A stretch of DNA of 64,000 bases. It comes from Streptomyces asoensis (GTDB lineage Bacteria > Actinomycetota > Actinomycetes > Streptomycetales > Streptomycetaceae). The stretch lies in the NCBI RefSeq assembly GCF_016860545.1, contig NZ_BNEB01000003.1, positions 1,984,001 through 2,048,000 on the forward strand. The letters run 5' to 3'. A program made the translations under genes and the position numbers. Shown piece by piece: positions 1 to 10,061 of the stretch (within the stretch, counting starts at the first letter, position 1; each line of letters starts with the position of its first letter). The notes beneath the pieces are model-generated. The model made no database searches. It was given only the letters and a program-made list of their open reading frames with translations, and was not told the DNA's origin.

Positions 1-1162
1 TCACCCCAAGCCGGACAGAGCCGTTCGGAACGTCCTGATACATCCAGCACGTCCGTAAGGTCCGTTTCGGCGACTTACCTGGTTCCCCCGCTCCTGCCGA
101 GCGTTTCTCGATGGGTGGTTCGGGCGGCGGCAGGATTCGGCGTTCCGCCCGACAGGCCGGGAACGTATGCGAGAGCACATGTCCGGAACAAGTGCCGGAT
201 TCACAGTTGACCCCTATTGACCTTGGTCCGGTGCCTATGGGGTGCTTGATCCTTTGTGGGTGCAAAGCTTCAACTTGCTTGAGGGGTGCGGAGGATCGGT
301 GAAGGTTTGGGGGAGGGTGGGGCGGGCGCCGGAGTGAGCCAACTCACCAGCGTCCACAAGAGGGGCTAATCGGGCATTCATCCCAACTCATCTGCAAAGC
401 ACTGCGGATGGGGCGGCGGCACGATCCGGGTCTCGAGGCCGGGCCGGCGGAGGCGGCCGCCCGGGAGAGGTGTCCGGAAATGCGCGTGACCGTCGTCACG
501 CGCAAGGGGGCGAGGGGGAGGAGGGGGCAGGGGGAGGGGGTGGGCGGGAATCGCCGGCCCGTCGGCCGCCCCGCCGCCGGGCTTCACGCCGGATCTCACG
601 CCGGGCCCCGCGCCGGATCCAGTGCCGGGCCCCGCCCGGGCCGTACGCCGGGCCTCACGCCGGGCCTTACGTCGGCCCTCGGCGCCGGGCCCCGCGCCGG
701 GCCCGCCCAGGACCCGGTTACGGCCCTCGAGCCGGGCCCCGCGCCGAGCCTCACGCCGTGGCCCTCGAGCCGGGCCCCGCGCCGAGCCTCACGCCGTGGC
801 CCTCGAGCCGGGCCCCGCGCCGAGCCTCACGCCGGGCCCCCGTCGGACTCGGCGCCGAGCCTCACGCCGTGCCCCGTCGGGCCCGGTGTCGGCCCTCGCG
901 CCGCACCTCTCGCCGGACATGAATCGCCGGTTCCCGGCAATTCTGTCCATGTACGTTCATGTGAGCTGATCAAAAACAAATCGGGCGTGATCCGAAACCG
1001 CCTGGCCTGCGGAGCGCCTCCCGGGCGAGCCCATTCGAGCCCGGTGGACGTGGGGGCTATCGGTGATCGAAACGTGACCGGATACGCTGACTTGAGTGAT
1101 GGCAGAGACCTATCGACAAACCGCGTAATCGCCGGAAGACACCAGCAGACAGGAGACCCCTC
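1..1162. other. Non-coding, repeat-rich stretch upstream of polyprenyl synthetase
   Basis: I see no convincing gene here. Open frames exist only because GC-rich repeats lack stop codons; the best repeat has a 38-bp period, which is not a multiple of three. From about 583 to 905 the DNA is a degenerate array of short units around the core ACGCCGGG, including three 38-bp tandem copies. The last 200 bases are less GC-rich and should hold the promoter of the downstream gene. Confidence 0.6.
723..836. repeat. Three tandem 38-bp repeats
   Basis: Three adjacent copies begin at 723, 761 and 799, each starting GCCCTCGAGCCGGG. The first two are identical and the third differs only near its last bases. 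They sit inside a wider degenerate array (about 583-905) built on the same ACGCCGGG core. Confidence 0.85.
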
Positions 1163-2173
1163 GTGACCGTCGTCGGGCCGTTCGGGCTGAGCGTGCGGGA
1201 CCAGGCTCTGGAAGCCGATGTCCAGGCCGGATTGACGGCTGTCGAGGAAGGCCTGCTCGAGGCCACCAAGAGCGCCGTCCCGTTCATCACGGAGGCCGCA
1301 CAGCATCTCGTGCGAGCGGGCGGGAAGCGGTTCCGGCCGCTGCTCGTGGTCCTCGCGTCCCAGTTCGGCGACCCGTACGCGCCGGGCGTCGTGCCCTCGG
1401 CCGTCGTCGTGGAGCTGACCCACCTGGCCACGCTCTACCACGACGACGTGATGGACGAGGCGGCCGTGCGCCGCGGCGTGTCCAGCGCGAACAGCCGCTG
1501 GGGCAACTCCGTCGCCGTCCTCACGGGCGACTTCCTCTTCGCGCGCGCCTCCCACATCCTGGCCGACCTCGGACCCGAGGCGGTGCGGGTGCAGGCCGAG
1601 GCCTTCGAGCGCCTGGTCACCGGCCAGATCCTGGAGACGGCCGGGCCGACGGACGGGCGCGACCCGGTCGACCACTACCTCGACGTCCTCGGCGGCAAGA
1701 CGGGGTCGCTCGTGGCGGTGGCGTGCCGGTTCGGGGCGATGATGTCGGGCGCCGACGAGACGGTCGTCGACGTGCTGACCCAGTACGGGGAGCGCCTCGG
1801 CGTCGCCTTCCAGCTGGCGGACGACGTCCTGGACATCGCCTCCGACTCCCACGAGTCGGGCAAGACCCCGGGGACGGACCTGCGCGAGGGCGTTCCCACC
1901 CTGCCCGTGCTGCGGCTGCGGGAGCGGGCGGCACGGCTGTCGCTGCCCGAGGACATCGCCCTGTGCGAGCTGCTCGACTCCGACCTCAGCGACGACGCCC
2001 GGCACACCGAGGCGCTGGAGGCGCTCCGCGCCCACCCGGCGCTGGAGCAGGCCCGCCGGGACACCGTGCGCTACGCCAAGGAGGCGCGGTCCGCGCTGGC
2101 GCCGCTGCGGGAGTGCGACGCGAAGGCGGCGCTGATGGAACTCTGCGACGCGGTGGTCCACCGGGCCGGCTGA
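1163..2173 (+). CDS. Polyprenyl (long-chain trans-prenyl) diphosphate synthase
   Basis: A 336-residue all-alpha trans-prenyltransferase that adds isopentenyl diphosphate units to an allylic primer. In Streptomyces the likely product is the side chain of menaquinone, the quinone reduced by complex I. Both Asp-rich motifs are intact: DDVMD at about residues 94-98 and DDVLD at about 220-224, with the GGKRFRP motif near 53. The GTG start is supported by AGGAG about 8 bases upstream. Length is normal for octaprenyl/nonaprenyl synthases. It lies some 20 kb from a nuo cluster, which fits a respiratory role; chain length cannot be read from sequence alone. Confidence 0.9.
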   Translation: MTVVGPFGLSVRDQALEADVQAGLTAVEEGLLEATKSAVPFITEAAQHLVRAGGKRFRPLLVVLASQFGDPYAPGVVPSAVVVELTHLATLYHDDVMDEAAVRRGVSSANSRWGNSVAVLTGDFLFARASHILADLGPEAVRVQAEAFERLVTGQILETAGPTDGRDPVDHYLDVLGGKTGSLVAVACRFGAMMSGADETVVDVLTQYGERLGVAFQLADDVLDIASDSHESGKTPGTDLREGVPTLPVLRLRERAARLSLPEDIALCELLDSDLSDDARHTEALEALRAHPALEQARRDTVRYAKEARSALAPLRECDAKAALMELCDAVVHRAG

Positions 2174-2512
2174 CGGCCGCGGCCGCCCTCCCCGAGGTGC
2201 GGCCGCCGTCGGGTCGCCGCCGCCGTCGGGTCGCCGCCGCCGTCGGGTCGCCGCCGGTGCCCCGGCGGCCCGTGACCCCTACGGGCCGGTCGTGACCCCT
2301 ACGGGTCGGCCCCCGCCCCGTCCTCCTCGTGTCATACCGCAGGCGTATGCGGAGTTGAGTCCTCGGGCTGACGCTTGCCCGTGTCTGATTTGGTCAGATG
2401 GGAACCAAGGAAAACACCACTCCTCACCGATTCGGGTGAGAATGGCGGCTTGGGGTGGGGACGTTCAACCGTGAGATGACCAGCCGCCGCCGACGACGGA
2501 GGTAAGGCACAC
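2174..2512. other. Intergenic region with short tandem repeats
   Basis: This gap holds about three copies of an 18-bp unit around GCCGTCGGGTCGCC (2204-2256), then two 20-bp copies beginning CGTGACCCCTACGGG (2271-2310). The remaining ~200 bases are less GC-rich and probably carry the promoter of the LolA-like gene. No gene is seen. Confidence 0.6.
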
Positions 2513-3784
2513 ATGGCACCGAAGGCATCCGACGACACCACGACCGGTGGCGGGCCGACCGGCGGCGAGGCCGACGACCTGCGCCTCGGACGGCGCAAGG
2601 CGGCCCGGTACATCGTCCCGGTCACCGTGATCGGTGTCGCGGCGGCGACGATCGGGCTGGTCCCCGCGCTCGCCGACTCCGGCGACCCCGACCTGCCGAA
2701 GATCACCGCACAGCAGCTCCTCGACAAGATCGCCGCGTCGGACGTGCAGCAGCTGTCCGGAACGGTGAAGATCACCACCGATCTCGGGCTGCCGGACCTC
2801 GGCGGTCTGGAGAGCGGCCTGCTGTCCGGGGCCACCGGGAAGGGCGGCGACGGCTCGTCCGCCGACCCGTCCGCCAAGCTCACCGAACTCGCCGCGGGCA
2901 CGCACACCCTGCGCGTCGCCGCCGACGGCCCCGACCGCCAGAAGCTCTCGCTGCTGGAGAACGCCGCCGAATACAGCGTCATCCACAACGGCACGAACCT
3001 GTGGGGCTACGACAGCGCCTCCAACGAGGTCTACCACTCCACCGTCGACAAGAGCGCAGGCGAGGGTTCCGGCACGGCGCGGACCCCCGTGCCCGCCACG
3101 CCCAAGGACCTCACCGAGGACGCGCTCAAGGCGGTCGACGACACGACGTCCGTGACCGTCGACGGCACCGTCCAGGTCGCCGGCCGCGACGCCTACAAGC
3201 TGCTGGTGAAGCCGAAGCAGTCCGGTTCGACGGTCGGCGCGATCAGCGTGGCCGTGGACGCGAAGACCGGCCTGCCGCTGAAGTTCACCCTCACCCCGGC
3301 GAGCGGCGGCGCCGCCGTCGTGGACGCGGGCTTCACCCAGGTGGACTTCACCAAGCCCGCCGCGTCCACCTTCGACTTCACCGCGCCCAAGGGCGCCAAG
3401 GTCACCGAGGGCGGCGACGAGACCGGCGGGGTGGGCGAGCGCAAGGCCGACGGGACCGCGCCCGGCCGCTCCGGCAAGCCCGGCGACCTCGACAAGGATC
3501 TCCAGGGCCCGGCCGGCCTCGAGGGTCTCGAAGTCCTCGGCGAGGGCTGGACGTCCGTCGCCACCTTCGACACCGGCGGCGAGGGCGTGCCTTCGGGCGC
3601 CGCGGCCGGCGGCGACCTCGGCGGCTTCCTCGGCTCCTTCGGCGACAAGGTGACCGGCAGGTTCGGCTCCGGCACCGTCTTCTCCACCCGCCTGATCAAC
3701 GCCCTGATCACGGACGACGGCAAGATCTACGCCGGTGCGGTCACCAAGGACGCCCTGGTGAAGGCGGCGGACGCGGCGAAGTAG
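2513..3784 (+). CDS. Exported LolA/DUF2092-like protein
   Basis: A 423-residue protein with a basic, hydrophilic N-terminus followed by one hydrophobic segment (about residues 36-54), consistent with a signal anchor or long signal peptide, so the bulk lies outside the membrane. The body has the alternating beta-strand pattern of LolA-like lipoprotein-carrier folds; streptomycete homologues are annotated LolA-family or DUF2092. A long Gly/Asp-rich linker near residues 300-325 precedes a C-terminal part of unclear fold. GGAGG lies 10 bases before the ATG. It is followed within 60 bases by an ABC exporter, so it may work with it. The function is not established. Confidence 0.7.
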   Translation: MAPKASDDTTTGGGPTGGEADDLRLGRRKAARYIVPVTVIGVAAATIGLVPALADSGDPDLPKITAQQLLDKIAASDVQQLSGTVKITTDLGLPDLGGLESGLLSGATGKGGDGSSADPSAKLTELAAGTHTLRVAADGPDRQKLSLLENAAEYSVIHNGTNLWGYDSASNEVYHSTVDKSAGEGSGTARTPVPATPKDLTEDALKAVDDTTSVTVDGTVQVAGRDAYKLLVKPKQSGSTVGAISVAVDAKTGLPLKFTLTPASGGAAVVDAGFTQVDFTKPAASTFDFTAPKGAKVTEGGDETGGVGERKADGTAPGRSGKPGDLDKDLQGPAGLEGLEVLGEGWTSVATFDTGGEGVPSGAAAGGDLGGFLGSFGDKVTGRFGSGTVFSTRLINALITDDGKIYAGAVTKDALVKAADAAK

Positions 3785-3823
3785 GCGCCGGACACGACGA
3801 GGTCCCGAAGAACGGTGAGGCCG

Positions 3824-4792
3824 ATGGGGGAGTCAGTGACGGAGCCCGAGGACGACGACGCCGTCATCCGTACCCACGGCCTCACCAAGCGCTACCGCGG
3901 CGGACAGCTAGCCGTCGACGGTCTCGACCTGACCGTCCCGGCGGGCAGCGTCTTCGGCTTCCTCGGCCCCAACGGCTCCGGCAAGACCACCACCATCCGC
4001 ATGCTGATGGGGCTCATCGAACCCACGGCGGGCTCGGCCCGCGTCCTGGGGCAGCCCATGCCGCGCGCCGCGCGCGCCGTACTGCCCCACGTCGGGACGC
4101 TCATCGAGGGTCCCGCGCTCTACGGCTTCCTCTCCGGCCGCGACAACCTGCTGCGCTACGACGCCGCCGACCCGACCGCCGACCCGCGCACCCGGCGGGT
4201 CAGGGTCACGGCGGCGCTGGAGCGGGTGGGACTGACCGCCGCCGCCGGAAAGAAGGCGAAGGCGTACTCCCTCGGGATGAAACAGCGGCTGGGCCTCGCC
4301 GCCGCACTGCTCCAGCCCCGCCGGCTGCTCGTCCTCGACGAGCCGACCAACGGCCTGGACCCGCAGGGCATGCGGGAGATCCGCTCGCTGGTGCGGGAAC
4401 TGGCCGCGGAGGGCACGACCGTCTTCCTCTCCTCGCACCTGCTCGACGAGATCGAGCAGGTGTGCACGCACGCGGCGGTGATGGCCCAGGGCAGGCTCCT
4501 CGTCCAGGGTCCGGTGGCCGACCTCGCGGCGGGCACCCGCGGCCGCCTGGTGGTCATGACCCCGGATCCGGCGGACGCCGCCCGGGTGCTGAAGGAGCAG
4601 GGCGCGGAGGACGTCGTACCGGGCGAGGACCGGGTGAGCGCCGAGGTCCCGCCCGCGGACCGCGATCTCGCCGACCTGAACGCCGCACTGGTCACCGCGG
4701 GCGTCCGCGTCCGCGGCTTCGCCGTCGAGCGGGCCTCCCTGGAGGACGCGTTCGTGGCTCTCACGGGAGAGGGATTCGATGTCGCGGGTTGA
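3824..4792 (+). CDS. ABC transporter ATP-binding protein
   Basis: The ATPase subunit of an ABC-2 type exporter. Walker A (GPNGSGKT, about residues 48-55), the signature SLGMKQR (about 149), Walker B (LLVLDEP) and an H-loop in SSHLLDE are all present, so it should hydrolyse ATP. The start is uncertain: GTG 3815, ATG 3824 and GTG 3836 are all in frame and none has an ideal ribosome site; I chose the only ATG. The stop overlaps the permease start by 14 bases, so the two are translationally linked. The substrate is unknown. Confidence 0.88.
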   Translation: MGESVTEPEDDDAVIRTHGLTKRYRGGQLAVDGLDLTVPAGSVFGFLGPNGSGKTTTIRMLMGLIEPTAGSARVLGQPMPRAARAVLPHVGTLIEGPALYGFLSGRDNLLRYDAADPTADPRTRRVRVTAALERVGLTAAAGKKAKAYSLGMKQRLGLAAALLQPRRLLVLDEPTNGLDPQGMREIRSLVRELAAEGTTVFLSSHLLDEIEQVCTHAAVMAQGRLLVQGPVADLAAGTRGRLVVMTPDPADAARVLKEQGAEDVVPGEDRVSAEVPPADRDLADLNAALVTAGVRVRGFAVERASLEDAFVALTGEGFDVAG

Positions 4793-5711
4793 CCAGGTGG
4801 CGAAGGCGGACGGTGACGGGACGACTCCGGCGGCCCGCCCGGCGGATCCGTCCCGGCCCCGGTCCTGGACCTGGACGTTCGGGCTGCTGCGCAGCGAGCT
4901 GCTGACCACCTTCCGGCGCTGGCGGACCCTGGCGCTGCTCGGCGTGCTCGCGGCCGTGCCGGTCCTGGTCGGCATCGCCGTGAAGATCGAGACGAACGAC
5001 GGCTCGCCGGGCGGCCGAGGCGGTGGGGGCGGTGGCGAGGGGCCGGCGTTCATCTCCCAGGTCACCAACAACGGCCTCTTCCTGGTCTTCACCGCGCTGG
5101 CCGTGACCCTGCCGTTCTTCCTGCCGATGGCGATCGGTGTGATCGCGGGCGACTCGATCGCCGGAGAGGCCAACGCGGGCACCCTCCGCTACCTCCTGGT
5201 CGCCCCCGCCGGGCGGACCCGCCTGCTGCTGGCCAAGTACGCGACCGTCATGGTCTTCTGCCTGGTCGCCACCCTCGTGGTCGCCGTCTCGGCACTGACC
5301 GTCGGAGCGCTGCTGTTCCCGCTGGGTGACCTGACGACGATCTCCGGCACCCGGATCGGCTTCGGCGACGGGCTGCTGCGCGCGTTCCTGATCGCCCTGG
5401 TCGTCGCGGCCTCGCTGACCGGCGTCGCGGCCCTCGGACTGTTCGTCTCCACGCTCACCGGCAGCGGCATCGCGGCGATGGCCACGACGGTGGGTCTGCT
5501 GATCACCGTCCAGATCCTCGACCAGATCCCCCAACTGCACGCGATCCAGCCGTACTTCTTCTCGCACCACTGGCTGTCCTTCGCCGACCTGATGCGCGAA
5601 CCCGTCTACTGGGAGGACCTGCGCAAGAACCTGGGCCTCCAGGTCCTGTACGCGGCCGTCTTCGGCTCGGCGGCCTGGGCCCGCTTCACGACGAGGGACG
5701 TCACGGCATAG
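4779..5711 (+). CDS. ABC-2 type transporter permease
   Basis: A 310-residue membrane subunit that pairs with the preceding ATPase. After a cytosolic N-terminus of about 35 residues there are six hydrophobic segments typical of ABC-2 permeases. A glycine-run loop (residues about 75-90) follows the first segment. The ATG lies inside the end of the ATPase gene, with a purine-rich ribosome site. Cargo cannot be predicted; the adjacent LolA-like protein suggests a lipophilic or envelope substrate, which is inference only. Confidence 0.87.
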   Translation: MSRVDQVAKADGDGTTPAARPADPSRPRSWTWTFGLLRSELLTTFRRWRTLALLGVLAAVPVLVGIAVKIETNDGSPGGRGGGGGGEGPAFISQVTNNGLFLVFTALAVTLPFFLPMAIGVIAGDSIAGEANAGTLRYLLVAPAGRTRLLLAKYATVMVFCLVATLVVAVSALTVGALLFPLGDLTTISGTRIGFGDGLLRAFLIALVVAASLTGVAALGLFVSTLTGSGIAAMATTVGLLITVQILDQIPQLHAIQPYFFSHHWLSFADLMREPVYWEDLRKNLGLQVLYAAVFGSAAWARFTTRDVTA

Positions 5712-5736
5712 CGGCCCCGCGCGGCGGGGTGCGGGG

Positions 5737-6321
5737 TCAGCCGTCGTACAGGAAGCGGGCCGGCGGGGCCTCCTGGGCGAAGAACGTCTTCGCGCGCGTC
5801 AGCGCCTGCGTGTCCCCGAGGACGTCACCGGGCTTGCTGCCGTTGCCGAGCAGGACCCCGCCGAACGACATCCCCAGGTAGGCGGCGGAGTTGTGGAGCG
5901 TGCCGACGAGGGGATCGGCGACCACCGGCTGGTCGTCCGCGAGGGCGGTGACGCCCCAGAGGGTGCGCCCGGCGAGCCTCTCCTTGAAGCCGAGGCCGGG
6001 GGTGCGCAGCCAGCCCGCCCAGTGGTCCAGGTAGCGCTTGGTCTGGGCGGACACCGAGTACCAGTACAGCGGCGAGACGATCACGATGTCGGTCGCGGCG
6101 AGCGTGGCGTCGAGCAGCAGTGCCTCGGCGCCCTCGGTGGGCCGGACGCGGTCGGCGTCGTGCCGCTGGTCCTCGAAGTCGGGCAGCGGGTGCTGGAGCA
6201 GGCTGATCCACGTCTGCCCGACGTCGGCGGGCAACTGCTCGGCGGCGGCGCGGGCCAGCGACTCGGTGTTGCCGTCCGGGCGGCTGCTGCCCAGCACGAA
6301 CAGGAAACTGCGACGGCTCAT
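5737..6321 (-). CDS. NAD(P)H-dependent FMN reductase / flavodoxin-fold protein
   Basis: A 194-residue flavodoxin-fold reductase. The N-terminal phosphate-binding loop GSSRPDGNTE (about residues 11-20) and the SPLYWYSVS segment (about 83-91) are typical of the NADPH-dependent FMN reductase/quinone reductase family, which passes two electrons from NAD(P)H through FMN to quinones or other acceptors. It is a single gene convergent with the ABC transporter. An imperfect palindrome overlapping a TATAAT-like box lies about 40 bases upstream, so it may be controlled by a regulator encoded elsewhere. Confidence 0.85.
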   Translation of the reverse strand: MSRRSFLFVLGSSRPDGNTESLARAAAEQLPADVGQTWISLLQHPLPDFEDQRHDADRVRPTEGAEALLLDATLAATDIVIVSPLYWYSVSAQTKRYLDHWAGWLRTPGLGFKERLAGRTLWGVTALADDQPVVADPLVGTLHNSAAYLGMSFGGVLLGNGSKPGDVLGDTQALTRAKTFFAQEAPPARFLYDG

Positions 6322-6359
6322 GATCCGGTCCCCCAGGTAGTCGGCGTACGACGATATTC

Positions 6360-6384
6360 TGCACCTGCATTATATGCGTGCGCA
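6360..6384. promoter_or_regulatory. Imperfect palindrome over a -10-like box upstream of flavin reductase
   Basis: Two 11-bp arms (TGCACCTGCAT and the complement of TGCGCACGCAT) match at 8 of 11 positions around a TAT spacer. On the minus strand the centre contains TATAAT, about 45 bases upstream of the reductase ATG. This is the layout of a repressor site, but no cognate regulator is adjacent. Confidence 0.4.
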
Positions 6385-6404
6385 ACCTTTAGGCAGGGGT
6401 CCTT

Positions 6405-6440
6405 CGCACGCCGGACCGCACGCCGGACCGCACGCCGGGC
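6405..6440. repeat. Three tandem 12-bp repeats
   Basis: Three adjacent copies of CGCACGCCGGAC (the last ending GGGC) lie between the flavin reductase promoter and the amidase stop codon; a fourth copy is at 6454-6465. The core ACGCCGG is the same as in the array at 583-905. Confidence 0.8.
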
Positions 6441-6464
6441 TCCCCGCCCGTGCCGCACGCCGGA

Positions 6465-7655
<1,191 letters not shown>

Positions 7656-7692
7656 GGCGGGCGGCCACCGGGGGAACCGGGTCCCGCCCAGC

Positions 7693-8196
7693 TCAGCGGG
7701 TCCCGGTGAGCCGGGACAGCGGCGCCGTCTCACGGGGCGGGTTCCCGCCCAGGTCACCGAGGCGCCAGTCGGTCACCCACGGGACGCGGTACACGTCGAT
7801 GACGGACTCGATCACGCGCACCTGCCGGACGAGCTCCCGGGGAAGCCTGCCGGGCGCGTCGGCGACGAGGACCACCGCGTCCAGGTCGAGCCCGTGCGGT
7901 GCCTCGCCGCGCCGGAAGGACTCGACGGCCCGCAGGGCGGACGCCAGCCCGGCCGCATGGGTCCGCGCCACCAGCAGCACGGACGGGGGATCACCGGCAC
8001 CGGGCCACCCGCGTCCGCAGTCCCGGCCGCCGTAGACCGCCGCGAGCGTGGAGCCACCGGCCCCGCCGTGCGTGGACACCCAGGAGAACCGCCGGGGCGT
8101 GGCCACGGCGGCGTACGGCACCGGGACCGGATCGGGTGCGGCCACCGGCCCGCGGATCCAGATCTCCGGTCCGCGCCGCCCGTCCGTCGTCCCCAT
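7693..8196 (-). CDS. Small P-loop-like protein (DUF6668-like)
   Basis: A 167-residue protein with the loop THGGAGGSTLAAV near residue 43, resembling a degenerate ParA/CobQ-type nucleotide-binding site, followed by VLLVARTHAAGLASAL and DLDAVVLVADAPG, which suit beta strands of a Rossmann-like fold. It resembles short streptomycete proteins annotated DUF6668 that are often found beside secretion or conjugation genes, though I cannot confirm the family. It is transcribed divergently from a TPR-containing protein and runs into the amidase gene. Function unknown. Confidence 0.65.
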   Translation of the reverse strand: MGTTDGRRGPEIWIRGPVAAPDPVPVPYAAVATPRRFSWVSTHGGAGGSTLAAVYGGRDCGRGWPGAGDPPSVLLVARTHAAGLASALRAVESFRRGEAPHGLDLDAVVLVADAPGRLPRELVRQVRVIESVIDVYRVPWVTDWRLGDLGGNPPRETAPLSRLTGTR

Positions 8197-8413
8197 GACC
8201 CGCGTTCCTCCCAGTCGTCGCCGTCCCTCCGGGACGCCCCCGATCCTGGCGGTCCCGCGGCCGCCGCGGAAAGCGGCGCGTGGGTTCCTGGAACGAGGCT
8301 GTGACGTCGTGGTGACGCGCGGACCGGGAGTGCTCGGAGAGACTCAACAGTACGTGTACACGTACGCGTACCTGGACGACCGGATCGTGACGACGCATCC
8401 GAGTGAGGAACCG

Positions 8414-10000
8414 ATGTCTCGACTCAGCCGCGAGAAGAAGCGGGAACAGAAGCACGCCGACCGTACGGCCGGCGTGGTGGCACCGCTCGACGTCCACGTC
8501 CGCACGGGCGGGACCGCGACGATGGGCGGCGTACCCGTCGTGGCGGCCGACGGCGAGGAGATCCAGCGCGCCGTTCTGAGCCACCTGCACCGCATCGCCC
8601 TCGCCACCGGGCATCCGGTGTGCGCCACGGTCCACGACGAGCGCATCGGCTACGTCGTCGCCCTGCGCGTGGACCCGGACGGCTCCAGCCACTTCACGGG
8701 GGAACCCTCGCGGCTGCCCGCGGCGGCATCGGCGCCCCGTGAGGAGACGGCACAGACGGCACCGGTCGCGGCCCCGGCCCCGCAGGGCCCGGCCGATCCC
8801 GCCCCCGCCGCTCCCGCACCCCCCGCGGGCCTTCCCGCGCCTGCCGCCGGTCCGGCGCCGTCCGACGCGCCCGCGCCCGCGTTCGCCGACGCGCCCGCGT
8901 TCCCGGAGGCGCCCGCCTTCACGCACGTCTCGGAGTTCGAGGACGTCTCGGCGTTCACGGACGTCTCGGAGTTCGCCGACGGGCCCGCGTTCGTGGACGC
9001 GCCGGATTTCGTCGACGACGAGTCACCCGTTCGGGTGGAGCGCGACGAGGCCACGCATCTCCTGCGCCAGGTGCCGGACCCGGCGGCGGGGGACTCGGCC
9101 CCGACCTTCCGGATGCGCGCGCTGTCCGACCCGGATGCGGACCGGGCACCGCGGCCGGCCTCCCACGGGGAAGGCACCCTGCCTCCGGGGACGGTCATCG
9201 CGCCCACGGGCGTCTTCGGCCCGCCCCCGTCGATGGACGAGCGGCCGGCCCCGGACAACACCACCGGCACCTCCGTCCCCACGCCACCCAGGGCCACCGC
9301 TTCCGCCCCGAGCCCGATCCCCGCCCCCGTCCCGCTTCCGCTCCCGGTTCCCGCGCCCGCCCCGGTGAGCGGTACCGGCACCGGTCCCGCGCTCATGCCC
9401 CTGCTCCCCGAGGGCCTCGTCCCCGACGCGGCCTTCGAACCCGACCCGGGTACCAAGCCCGCGCCCGCCCGCGGCTTCGACGCCATCGCCGAGGCGGTGC
9501 TCGGGGACGACCCCCGCACCCTGCACGGCGACGGGAGCGGCCCGGCCCTCCTCGCGGAACCGAACGCGCGGATCAACGAGGCCGTGCGCTCGGGCCGTAC
9601 GGAAGACGCGGCCGCGCTCGCGGAGCGGACCGTGGTGGAGGCGTCCGCGACACTGGGCCCCGAACACCCCGAGGTGCTCCGGCTGCGCGAACTCACGGCG
9701 TACATCGCCTATCTGGCGGGCGATCCGCTGCGCGCCTTCCACGTCTCCCTCGACCTGACCCGGATCCACCGCCGGGCCGGGGACGCGGAGGCCGCGTACG
9801 GCAACGTCCAGAGCGCGGCCTCGGCCTGGCGTGCCGTACGCGACCCCTTCCAGGGCCTGAACCTGGGGACCGAACTCCTCGCCCTGTGGACGGAACTCAC
9901 CACCGAGGAGGGTCCGGCCGCCGACGACGTCGAAGAGCTGGAGTCGGCCCGCGCGCGCATGCTCCGGCTGGCCGCCCGCGCCCGTAAGGCGGGCGGGTAG
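8414..10000 (+). CDS. Low-complexity protein with C-terminal TPR-like domain
   Basis: A 528-residue protein of unknown function. Residues 1-100 form a compact basic N-terminal domain. A Pro/Ala-rich linker of about 250 residues follows, including a run of phenylalanine-spaced repeats (APAF, SEF, SAF, PDF) around 155-195. The last 150 residues are helical with TPR-like pairs (for example EHPEVLRLRELTAYIAYLAG). The ATG at 8414 follows GTGAGGAA. Frames open further upstream would overlap the divergent gene's start. It may interact with the divergent P-loop protein. Confidence 0.7.
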   Translation: MSRLSREKKREQKHADRTAGVVAPLDVHVRTGGTATMGGVPVVAADGEEIQRAVLSHLHRIALATGHPVCATVHDERIGYVVALRVDPDGSSHFTGEPSRLPAAASAPREETAQTAPVAAPAPQGPADPAPAAPAPPAGLPAPAAGPAPSDAPAPAFADAPAFPEAPAFTHVSEFEDVSAFTDVSEFADGPAFVDAPDFVDDESPVRVERDEATHLLRQVPDPAAGDSAPTFRMRALSDPDADRAPRPASHGEGTLPPGTVIAPTGVFGPPPSMDERPAPDNTTGTSVPTPPRATASAPSPIPAPVPLPLPVPAPAPVSGTGTGPALMPLLPEGLVPDAAFEPDPGTKPAPARGFDAIAEAVLGDDPRTLHGDGSGPALLAEPNARINEAVRSGRTEDAAALAERTVVEASATLGPEHPEVLRLRELTAYIAYLAGDPLRAFHVSLDLTRIHRRAGDAEAAYGNVQSAASAWRAVRDPFQGLNLGTELLALWTELTTEEGPAADDVEELESARARMLRLAARARKAGG

Positions 10001-10015
10001 CGGCACGAGCGGTCG

Positions 10016-10061
10016 GCCGGGTGCGCGCGGGCCGGTCAGCCGGGTGCGCGCCGGCCGGTCA
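10016..10061. repeat. Two tandem 23-bp repeats reaching the aminopeptidase stop codon
   Basis: Units at 10016-10038 and 10039-10061 differ at one base and begin GCCGGGTGCGCGC. The final TCA of the second unit is the complement of the aminopeptidase stop codon. Confidence 0.8.

Noticed and set aside
1..204. Small minus-strand frame at the window edge
   Set aside because: Arg/Ser/Pro-rich shadow-like composition and no recognisable domain.
408..1166. Long open frame of Pro/Arg/Gly-rich sequence
   Set aside because: It is created by stop-free GC-rich repeats with a 38-bp period; neighbouring frames are equally open and no ribosome site or protein-like composition is seen.
3001..4905. 634-codon Arg-rich frame
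   Set aside because: A +1 shadow of the LolA-like and ABC ATPase genes.
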